Shown here piece by piece: positions 33,822-41,432 of a DNA stretch of 64,000 nucleotides. Positions within the stretch are counted from its first letter, which is position 1, and every line of letters starts with the position of its first letter. This DNA is from JANNWF01 sp038205755 (lineage in GTDB: Bacteria; Pseudomonadota; Gammaproteobacteria; Xanthomonadales; Xanthomonadaceae): positions 1-64,000 of the forward strand of contig JBBRBN010000002.1 in assembly GCA_038205755.1 (NCBI GenBank), in the 5' to 3' direction. The notes beneath the pieces were generated by a model that did not search any database, was not told the origin of the DNA, and was given only the letters and a program-made list of their open reading frames with translations. The position numbers were made by a program, and so were the translations under genes.

Positions 33822-35366
33822 ATGAACGCTGTCGCCGCCGCTATATCCGCGCCGTCCAATGCCACGCCGCCGGCCCTGATTCCGCATTTCATCGCCGGTC
33901 AGGCGGTGGTGGGCGGCAGCGGTCGCCACGGCGAGGTATACAACCCGGCGACTGGCGCCCTGACTGGCCGCGTGGCTTTGGCTTCGGCCAGTGAGGTCGC
34001 GCAGGCCGTTGCGGCTGCGCGCGCGGCCTTTCCGGCCTGGGCGGCAACACCGCCGTTGGTCCGGGCGCGGGTCATGTTCCGGTTTCGCGAACTGCTGGAG
34101 CGCAACGCCGATCAGATCGTCGCGCTGATCAGCGCCGAGCACGGCAAGGTGCTGTCGGATGCGCGCGGCGAGCTGACCCGCGGCATGGAAGTGGTTGAGT
34201 TCGCCTGCGGTATCCCGCAGCTGCTCAAGGGCGAGCAGTCGATCAACGTCGGCACCGGCGTGGATTCCTGGAGCGCCCTGGCGCCGCTTGGCGTGGTGGC
34301 CGGCATCACGCCGTTCAACTTCCCGGCAATGGTGCCGATGTGGATGTTTCCGGTTGCCATCGCCTGCGGCAATTGCTTCATCCTCAAGCCGTCCGAGCGC
34401 GACCCCTCGGTGGCCAATCTGCTGGCCGAACTGCTGCAGCAGGCCGGACTTCCCAGCGGCGTTTTCAACGTGGTTCACGGCGACAAGGAGGCGGTCGACG
34501 CCCTGCTCGACGCGCCCGACGTGGCCGCGATCAGCTTCGTCGGCTCCACCCCGATTGCCGAATACATCTACGCCCGCGGCAGCGCCAACGGCAAGCGCGT
34601 GCAGGCGCTGGGCGGCGCCAAGAACCATCTGCTGGCGATGCCTGACGCGGATCCCGAGCAGGTTGCTCAAGCCCTGCTTGGCGCGGGCTTCGGCTCCGCC
34701 GGCGAACGCTGCATGGCGATCTCGGTTGCGGTGTGCGTGGGTGAGCAGACGGCCGACCGGCTGGTCGCTGCGCTGGCGCCGCTGGTCGCCGCCCTGAAGG
34801 TTGGGGCCGGCAACGACCCGACGGCCGAGATGGGTCCATTGGTGACCAGCGCGCATCGCGACAAAGTGCGCGGCTACGTCGATCAGGGCGTGCGCGAAGG
34901 CGCCGAGCTGGTGGTCGACGGTCGCGCGCTGCAGGTCGATGGCCACCCGGACGGATTCTTCCTCGGGCCCTGCCTGTTCGACCGCGTGACCTCGTCAATG
35001 CGGATCTGGCGCGAAGAGATTTTCGGCCCGGTGCTGTGCGTGGCGCGGGTGCCCGACTTCGAATCGGCGCTGGCCCTGATCGGCGCCCACGAGTACGCCA
35101 ACGGCACCGCGATCTTCACCAACGACGGCGCCGCGGCGCGGACGTTTGCGCAGCGCGCGGAGGTCGGCATGGTGGGCATCAACGTGCCCATTCCGGTGCC
35201 GATGGCGTTCCACAGTTTCGGCGGCTGGAAGCGCTCACTATTCGGACCGCTGCATATGCATGGACCCGATGGCGTACGCTTCTACACCCGCATGAAGACC
35301 GTCACCGCCCGCTGGCCGGGAGGCGTCCGACAGGTCGCCGAGTTCGTGATGCCAACCATGAAGTAG
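33822..35366 (+). CDS. mmsA: CoA-acylating (methyl)malonate-semialdehyde dehydrogenase
   Basis: A 514-residue aldehyde dehydrogenase of the MmsA group. IPHFIAGQAVVGGSGRHGEV at the start, GITPFNFPAMVPMWMFPVAI, FVGSTPIAEYIYARG, the catalytic Cys in GSAGERCMAISVAV and VGINVPIPVPMAFHSFGGWK identify it. MmsA makes acetyl-CoA or propionyl-CoA from malonate or methylmalonate semialdehyde. Downstream of a beta-alanine-type aminotransferase, malonate semialdehyde is the likely substrate. ATG 33822 follows AGAGG; the longer frame from 33564 overlaps ald. Confidence 0.93.
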   Translation: MNAVAAAISAPSNATPPALIPHFIAGQAVVGGSGRHGEVYNPATGALTGRVALASASEVAQAVAAARAAFPAWAATPPLVRARVMFRFRELLERNADQIVALISAEHGKVLSDARGELTRGMEVVEFACGIPQLLKGEQSINVGTGVDSWSALAPLGVVAGITPFNFPAMVPMWMFPVAIACGNCFILKPSERDPSVANLLAELLQQAGLPSGVFNVVHGDKEAVDALLDAPDVAAISFVGSTPIAEYIYARGSANGKRVQALGGAKNHLLAMPDADPEQVAQALLGAGFGSAGERCMAISVAVCVGEQTADRLVAALAPLVAALKVGAGNDPTAEMGPLVTSAHRDKVRGYVDQGVREGAELVVDGRALQVDGHPDGFFLGPCLFDRVTSSMRIWREEIFGPVLCVARVPDFESALALIGAHEYANGTAIFTNDGAAARTFAQRAEVGMVGINVPIPVPMAFHSFGGWKRSLFGPLHMHGPDGVRFYTRMKTVTARWPGGVRQVAEFVMPTMK

Positions 35367-35473
35367 ACCCTCGCGGCTGATTGCCGCGACCGCCATACCG
35401 GTGACTCTCGTCCCGGCACCCGTGCTGTCAGCGGTGATGGAATGACGAGTGGACTTCACGCCCGGAGCCCACC

Positions 35474-36457
35474 ATGACCCTGCCGCCCACGCTCGTTGCT
35501 CCTCCGCCCACTGATCTTGCGTTCACCCGCAGCACGCCCTACGGCACGGTTGCCGAGGCGACTTGGTCCGGCGCGCTCAGCTTCATGCGCCGCCGCTACA
35601 GCCGGGCACTCGACGGTGTCGATGTGGCGGTGGTCGGCGCGCCGTTTGACCTCGCCACCACCCATCGCCCCGGCAGCCGGTTCGGGCCGCGCGCGGTGCG
35701 CGAGGCCTCGACCATGCTGGCCTGGGCGCCGCCGGACGGTTGGGACTTCGATCCGTTCGAGCGTCTGGCGGTCATCGACTACGGTGACATCGGCTTTGAC
35801 AGCGGACGGCCGGCCGACATACCGGACGTCCTTTCGGCTGCGTATGCGCCGCTGGTGCAGGCGGGCGTGCTGCCGTTGACGCTGGGCGGCGACCACTTTG
35901 TAAGCTTTCCGGTGCTGCGGGCGCTGGCGGCGCGCGACGGGCCGCTGGCGCTCATTCACTTCGACGCGCATTCCGATACGTGGGCAGATGAGGAAGGCCG
36001 GATCGATCACGGCACCATGTTCTTTCACGCCGCCCGGCTCGGCTACGTCGATCCGTCCTGCTCGATTCAGCTGGGCATGCGCACGCGCAATCCGCAGACC
36101 CATGGCTATCAGGTGCTGGACGCCCGCTGGATGCACCAGCACGGCATGCCGGCCTGCATCGAGGCGATCCGTGCGCGGGTCGGCCAGCGGCCCTGCTACG
36201 TCAGTTTTGACATCGATTTTCTGGAGCCGGCCTGCGCACCCGGCACCGGTACCCCGGTCATCGGCGGCTTTGGCACGGTGCAGGCGCTGCAGCTGGTGCG
36301 CGGCCTTGCCGGCCTCGATATCCGCGGAATCGACGTGGTCGAAGTGGCGCCAGCCTACGATCACGCGGGCATCACCGCGCTGGCGGCCGCATCGATGGCG
36401 CAGGAGCTGCTGTGCGCGCACGCGGCGCGCTTTCCGGATCGACCGCTTCGCGGTTGA
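35474..36457 (+). CDS. speB: Agmatinase (ureohydrolase family)
   Basis: A 327-residue arginase-fold enzyme with the binuclear manganese ligands visible: GGDHFVSFP, HFDAHSDTW and SFDIDFLEPACAPGTGTP. RPGSRFGPRAVREAS is also conserved. Agmatinases hydrolyse agmatine to putrescine and urea, feeding the neighbouring putrescine genes. Related guanidino-acid hydrolases (such as guanidinobutyrase) look similar, so the substrate is likely rather than certain. It is the last gene of this operon; MITE copy E begins 8 bp after its stop. Confidence 0.87.
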   Translation: MTLPPTLVAPPPTDLAFTRSTPYGTVAEATWSGALSFMRRRYSRALDGVDVAVVGAPFDLATTHRPGSRFGPRAVREASTMLAWAPPDGWDFDPFERLAVIDYGDIGFDSGRPADIPDVLSAAYAPLVQAGVLPLTLGGDHFVSFPVLRALAARDGPLALIHFDAHSDTWADEEGRIDHGTMFFHAARLGYVDPSCSIQLGMRTRNPQTHGYQVLDARWMHQHGMPACIEAIRARVGQRPCYVSFDIDFLEPACAPGTGTPVIGGFGTVQALQLVRGLAGLDIRGIDVVEVAPAYDHAGITALAAASMAQELLCAHAARFPDRPLRG

Positions 36458-36464
36458 CGCGATC

Positions 36465-36629
36465 TAGCCCGCCTGTTTCATGAATCTCGCGCGCCCTCGC
36501 TTGTCGCTTGACCGCGCAAGGGACTACCTCAGTCGGTCGTATGGCCCGCTACGCCGCTCCTTCGGAAAATCGCCTGTGCGAACAACATCCTGCGCGATCA
36601 TCGCGCGAATTCATGAAACATGCGGGCTA
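36465..36629 (+). mobile_element. MITE-like element, copy E
   Basis: Full-length and TA-flanked in CTAG on both sides, between agmatinase and ubiE. Internal arms are GCGCAAGGGACTACC and GGAAAATCGCCTGTGC, a mixed pair. The right end is 26 bp from the ubiE start and runs into CTAGCAGC, the beginning of the 38-bp palindrome. Confidence 0.9.
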
Positions 36630-36655
36630 GCAGCGACCGATGCGATACTTCGTCC

Positions 36656-37414
36656 ATGAGCAAGTCTGAAACCACCCCCACGGCCGACTTCGGATACCGC
36701 GAGGTCGGGCGCGACGAGAAAGTCAAGCTGGTCGGCAAGGTGTTCACGTCGGTCGCGCACAACTATGACGTGATGAATGACCTGATGAGCTTCGGCCTGC
36801 ATCGGGTCTGGAAGCGCTATTTCGTGGCCACCAGTGGCGTCAAGCGCGGTGACCGCGTGCTGGATCTGGCCGGCGGTACTGGCGACATTGCCGCCTTGCT
36901 GCATCCGCGGGTCGGCGACGCGGGTGAAGTGGTGGTGGGTGATATCAACGCTGAGATGCTCAGCGTCGGTCGTGACCGGCTGACCGACCGTGGGCTGGTC
37001 CGCGGCCTTCGCTGGCTGCGACTGAACGCCGAGGCGCTGCCGTTTCCCGACGCCAGCTTCGATCTGGCAACCATTGCATTTGGACTGCGCAATGTCACCG
37101 ACAGGCCGGCCGCGCTGCGTGAGCTACAGCGTGTTCTGAAGGTCGGCGGACGCGCGCTGGTGCTGGAGTTCTCGCAGGTCAAAGCAGCCTGGTTCCGGCC
37201 GCTGTACGACTTCCATGGCTTCCAGGTGCTGCCGCGGCTTGGCCAGCTGTTTGCCGGGGACGCCGACAGCTATCGCTATCTGGCCGAGTCGATTCGCAAA
37301 CATCCGCCGCAGGAGGCGCTGCAGGCGATGATGTCCGAGGCCGGTTTTGCGCGCTGCGACCATCGCAACTTGACTGGCGGAATCGTCGCCATCCATTCAG
37401 GCTATCGGGTCTGA
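36656..37414 (+). CDS. ubiE: Ubiquinone/menaquinone methyltransferase UbiE
   Basis: A 252-residue class I SAM methyltransferase. The family signature TSVAHNYDVMNDLMSFGLHR, the SAM motif VLDLAGGTGDIAALL, FDLATIAFGLRNVTD and the C-terminal FARCDHRNLTGGIVAIHSGY are all present. It C-methylates the quinone ring during ubiquinone synthesis. ATG 36656 begins the family N-terminus. Nearly all the sequence upstream of its start back to the agmatinase gene is MITE copy E, so the ubiE promoter or leader must include or cross the element. Confidence 0.96.
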   Translation: MSKSETTPTADFGYREVGRDEKVKLVGKVFTSVAHNYDVMNDLMSFGLHRVWKRYFVATSGVKRGDRVLDLAGGTGDIAALLHPRVGDAGEVVVGDINAEMLSVGRDRLTDRGLVRGLRWLRLNAEALPFPDASFDLATIAFGLRNVTDRPAALRELQRVLKVGGRALVLEFSQVKAAWFRPLYDFHGFQVLPRLGQLFAGDADSYRYLAESIRKHPPQEALQAMMSEAGFARCDHRNLTGGIVAIHSGYRV

Positions 37415-37448
37415 TTGCGTCTTCGCGAACAGCCCGCAGGACTGGGCA

Positions 37449-37649
37449 CTAGCAGCCCGGCCGACCTAACCCGCATGTTTCATGAACCTCGCGCGCCCTC
37501 GCTTGTCTCTTGATCGCGCAGGAGACTGCCTCAGTCGGTCGTATGGCCCGCTACGCCGCTCCTTCGAAAAATCTCCTGTGCGAACAACATCCTGCGCGAT
37601 TATCGCGCGAATTCATGAAACCGGCGGGCTAAGTCCGGCAGGCTGCTAG
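37449..37649. repeat. 38-bp palindromic repeat split by MITE copy F
   Basis: Left half CTAGCAGCCCGGCCGACC at 37449-37466, then TA, the element, TA, then right half AGTCCGGCAGGCTGCTAG at 37632-37649. Rejoining the halves around one TA gives the same palindrome as the intact copy at 22983-23020. The rest of 37415-37773 holds no gene. Confidence 0.9.
37467..37631 (+). mobile_element. MITE-like element, copy F
   Basis: A 165-bp copy, TA to TA, inserted exactly at the central TA of a 38-bp palindrome, which proves a TA target duplication. Internal arms are GCGCAGGAGACTGCC and GAAAAATCTCCTGTGC. The right end faces the DUF1631 gene, 142 bp away. Confidence 0.93.
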
Positions 37650-37773
37650 CGTCAGAATATTTGTGACAAGCGTCACACTAGCGACGGGCGGCTGCCGGTG
37701 CAGCGCCGTCGGTCCCTCGCACGCCTGTCGATCTGCGATCATCGCGGTTCAAAGGCGGTGACCTGCAGTCCCG

Positions 37774-40341
37774 ATGATCGACTCCCAACTGCTATCTGAG
37801 CTTCGCACAGCGGCGACCCGCCGGCTGCTGCCTGTGCTCGGCCAGGTGATGGAGAAGACCGACGACGCGCTGTTTGACGTTTGGCAGCAGGGCGCCGCCG
37901 GCAGCAGTCAACAGGCGCTGTTTGATGCGCTGCGCGAACTGCGCCGACAGCGCTCGGTGATCGAAGGCGCCGTCGGCGACCGGATCGCCGAAGGCTTCAG
38001 TGCGCTCACCCAGGCGCGACGGCCCCGCGAGGATGAGTTTGCCGATGAGCAGCCCGCCGAACTCGAGCTGGGGCTGCTGGATTCGGACGTGCTTGAGGAG
38101 CAATTGACCTGTGATCGCCTCGCCACGGCGGTCGAGCGTCGGCATGGTGAGGCGCTTGGGCGGCTAGGTCGCGGACTGGCTCAGCTGGTCGGTCAGGCCG
38201 AGATCGCGGCGGCTGATCTGCCGCTCGCGCCGCTCAGGATTGCCCGCGCCTGGCGCGATGCGCTGGCTCCTGTGCTGGAGGCGATCGAATGGCGGCTGGT
38301 GGCGCTCAAACATCTGGAGCGCGGCCTGATCAGTGATCTGGGTGGCGTGGTTGACGAGATGTGCCGACTGCTGCAATCGCGCGGTATCGCGATCGCATTG
38401 CCGGTGCAGCGGCCACGCCGCGCGGCAATGTCGGCCAGCCCGGGACAGGTCCGGCCCGCGCGCGAGGAGGCCGCCTGGGACGAGGGTCATAACCAGGTGC
38501 CACCGCGCGGCGCCAACTCGGAGTTTGGCGCCGAATCGTTTTTCGGTGGCGCATCCATGGGCGGTGGCACTGGTGGAGGAGGAGGCGGCGGTGGTGGTGG
38601 CGGTGGCGGTGGCGGCGGCGAAGGCCCCGATCCGGTCTACGAGGCCATGCGCGAGATGTTCGCCGCCTACTTGGGCAACGTCCGCAACGGCAGCATCAAC
38701 CCCAATCCCGGCGCCGCGGTGGGCAAGCCCGAGCCGGCAGCGCCGCAGACACCCGCCATTGACCCGGCGTCGGCCATTCTGGTGCTCAGCAGGCTGCAGC
38801 GACAGCCGACGCCGGCGCTGCTCGCTGCTGTCGATGATCGCGAGGCCGAGCTCGTGGGACTGCTGCGCAACGAGATCGTGCGCACCGCGGTCGCTCTGGG
38901 CCGCGCTCCGGTCGGCGCGCAGATGGAGCCGCACGACGAGCAGGCGCTGACCATGGTCGGCATGCTGTTCGACACGCTGATGGATCAGGGCCACTTCAGC
39001 CGCGAGGTGCGCGAGCGCCTGGTGCGGCTTTATGTGCCCTACGCCAAGATCGCGCTGCTGGACCGGCGGCTGTTTGCCCACAAGCTGCATCCGGCGCGGC
39101 GGCTGCTCAACCTGCTGGCCGAGGCCTGCGATGGCAACGCGGGCGATGCACCGGCCGAGCGGGAGCTGCTGACCAAGGTCTTCTCGGTCAGCGAACGGCT
39201 GATCGATGCGTTCGAGGAGGACGTTGCGGTCTTTACCGCAGCCGAGGCCGAGTTCAGCGACTTCCTCAGCCGCCACCGGCGCCGCATCGCACTTGCCGAG
39301 CAGCGTGCCGCCGAGGCCCAGCGCGGCCGCGAGCGTCTCGAGGAAGCGCGGCTGGAGGTGACCCTTGAGCTCGACAGCCTGGTCGGCAAGCGCCAGGTGC
39401 CCAAACCGATCGGCGAGTTCTTCCGCCGCGATTGGACCCATCACCTGACCATGGTCGCGCTGCGTGACGGGGTTGAATCGGATGCCTTCCGCGACGCCCG
39501 CGCGCCCGGCGTGAAGCTTTGGATGGCGCTGCTCGCCTGCGAGACCGGCAGACTGCCGCCGGTGGATCTGGCCGATCAGCTGCTGCCGGCGCTGCGCAGC
39601 TCGGGACAAGGCGAAGACGTCGCGCGCGCCAATCTCGCTGATGTGATGGCGGCGCTGCAGACGTCCATTCCAAGGCCACCGGCGCCGACACCGCCGGTAC
39701 CGAAACCGCCGGATGTTCAACCGTTGGCCGATGAGGCACGGCCGGTCCGACCCGCAGCGTCCCCAGTCAGCGCCAGTCCGCGACCGCCGGATCCGTTGGC
39801 GGCGAGACTGCCGACCGGCCCATCCGTCAACGGTCAGGCTTCTGGATCGGTGCCGCCGGTTCGGCCGGCAGCGCCTGCTGGCGCGATTTCACCCGCAGCA
39901 GCGGTGGCGCCGGCAATCGAGCGCGTCGCAGTCGACCCGCCGCCGATATTCGAACTGGTGTCCGCAGCGCCCGAGCCGCCGCCACTGGTCAAGACCTCTG
40001 CGGCCGTGGAGGGCGATATCCGCCTGAATGCCGACACCAGCCTGGCGCTCCCGGAGCTGGTCGAGCAGGTCAAGCAGCTGACGGTCGGGACGTGGGTGGA
40101 GTTTGTCCAGGTCGACGGCTCGATCCAGCCGGCCAAGCTCAGCTGGATCAGCCCAATCTCCTCGCGCATGCTGTTCGTCAACCGCCGCGGTCTGCGCATG
40201 TGCACGGTGTCGGCCGAAGAGCTGGCCGCCCTGATGGCCGACAACAAGCTTTCCTTGCGAAAAGTGGATGCCGCGTTCGACCGCGCCATGACCCAGGTGC
40301 TCGACCAGCTGCGCACTGGCGCCGCGCCGGCGCCCACCTGA
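37774..40341 (+). CDS. DUF1631 family protein
   Basis: An 855-residue protein of the DUF1631 family, sometimes misannotated as thymidine phosphorylase. Helical N-terminal region (LSELRTAATRRLLPVLGQVM), a striking run of about 16 consecutive glycines near residue 270, a helical central region (FSREVRERLVRLYVPYAKIA, KVFSVSERLIDAFEEDVAVF), a long Pro/Ala-rich linker (about 625-740) and a compact C-terminal beta domain (VGTWVEFVQVDGSIQPAKLS, RMLFVNRRG) resembling a PilZ-like fold. Function is not established; a c-di-GMP-related role is only a guess and the RxxxR/DxSxxG motifs are not obvious. Confidence 0.85.
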   Translation: MIDSQLLSELRTAATRRLLPVLGQVMEKTDDALFDVWQQGAAGSSQQALFDALRELRRQRSVIEGAVGDRIAEGFSALTQARRPREDEFADEQPAELELGLLDSDVLEEQLTCDRLATAVERRHGEALGRLGRGLAQLVGQAEIAAADLPLAPLRIARAWRDALAPVLEAIEWRLVALKHLERGLISDLGGVVDEMCRLLQSRGIAIALPVQRPRRAAMSASPGQVRPAREEAAWDEGHNQVPPRGANSEFGAESFFGGASMGGGTGGGGGGGGGGGGGGGGEGPDPVYEAMREMFAAYLGNVRNGSINPNPGAAVGKPEPAAPQTPAIDPASAILVLSRLQRQPTPALLAAVDDREAELVGLLRNEIVRTAVALGRAPVGAQMEPHDEQALTMVGMLFDTLMDQGHFSREVRERLVRLYVPYAKIALLDRRLFAHKLHPARRLLNLLAEACDGNAGDAPAERELLTKVFSVSERLIDAFEEDVAVFTAAEAEFSDFLSRHRRRIALAEQRAAEAQRGRERLEEARLEVTLELDSLVGKRQVPKPIGEFFRRDWTHHLTMVALRDGVESDAFRDARAPGVKLWMALLACETGRLPPVDLADQLLPALRSSGQGEDVARANLADVMAALQTSIPRPPAPTPPVPKPPDVQPLADEARPVRPAASPVSASPRPPDPLAARLPTGPSVNGQASGSVPPVRPAAPAGAISPAAAVAPAIERVAVDPPPIFELVSAAPEPPPLVKTSAAVEGDIRLNADTSLALPELVEQVKQLTVGTWVEFVQVDGSIQPAKLSWISPISSRMLFVNRRGLRMCTVSAEELAALMADNKLSLRKVDAAFDRAMTQVLDQLRTGAAPAPT

Positions 40342-40373
40342 GTCCGGCAGGCTGCTGGCCCGCCGCTCACAGT

Positions 40374-41205
40374 TCAGTCGGCGCACACCCGGTACGCCTT
40401 GAGCAGCGAGATGCGCCCCGCGCGTGCCATTGCCAGCGCCGCCTGGGTGATCGAGACCATGCCGTCGGCAAGCGCCTGCCGGTGGATCCGGCCGGCCTCG
40501 GCGCCGGGAACGATCAGCCGGCGCAGGGCCGGCGTGACGCTCAACAATTCGTAGACTGCGCTGCGGCGGAACACCCCGCGGCCACCACAGTTGCTGCAGC
40601 CACGACCGGCGTGGAACACCTCGTCGGGCAACACGCCGAGCACGTCACGGATGTGCGGCGCGACCACCTCGGGCACCTTGCAGTGCTCGCAGGTCAGCCG
40701 CACCAGTCGCTGGGCCATCACCGCCAGCAGGCTTGCCCGCAGAAGAAAGGCCTCGACCCCGAGATCAAGCAGTCGGGTCACGCTGGTGGCAGCAGTGTTG
40801 GTGTGCAGGGTCGATAGCAGCAGATGAGAAGCGTGCAATTGCCAGGCTGATCGCAGCGCTGGGCGCCTGCACCGGCACCACCCGCTGGCGCGACACGAAG
40901 TCGAGCGCCGCCATCGAAGCGGAGTCGGTCGCGCCTTCGATGGCGACCGCCACGCAGCCACGCAGACTGAGCAGGGCAACCGCGCGCAGCCGCCGCGCCG
41001 AGGCCGCCGGCACCAGCTGCAGCGCCTCGCGGGTCGCTTCGATCTGCTGCAGATTGAGCGAGGGCAGGCCGAGGTCGCAGGCCCGTCCGAAAGCGCTGTC
41101 GGCGTTCTCGCCCAGAGTCTCGCGGGCGCCGGACAGATCGATCCGACGGACCGCGGAAAGCCGATCAGGGTCGCCATCGGCGCAGGCGTTGAGCTGGTCG
41201 ATCAA
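40374..41205 (-). pseudogene. GspE/PilB-family secretion ATPase, core deleted and frameshifted
   Basis: The upstream frame (from 41205) has a T2SSE N-terminal domain ending at the usual point, APSAAISLAIARF. At about 40825-40829 it passes, in another frame, directly to the family C-terminus: HLLLSTLHTNTAATSVTRLL, then AQRLVRLTCEHCKVP and GCSNCGGRG (the zinc tetracysteine). The roughly 250 residues that should lie between, with Walker A, Asp box and Walker B, are absent. It is therefore an internal deletion plus frameshift; no active ATPase can result. Its start is only a TTG, so the 5' end may also be incomplete. Confidence 0.8.
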
Positions 41206-41432
41206 GTTCTGACGGGTTCGAACAACGCAATTTTCTGGCTTGGGATCTGCGGCACGCGCTGAGGTCTCGCGGTTGGGGCGGAGGGGTTCGGATCACGCGG
41301 GCTGGCATTTCCGGCGATACCGGCTGCCGGCGAGATGATCAGAATCAACTTCTGCCCGGGCGCCGCCTGAACTGACGCCTGTGCGGCATGGCGGTAGACT
41401 CGGCAGCCGACCCTGACGACCGGACCGTGACC

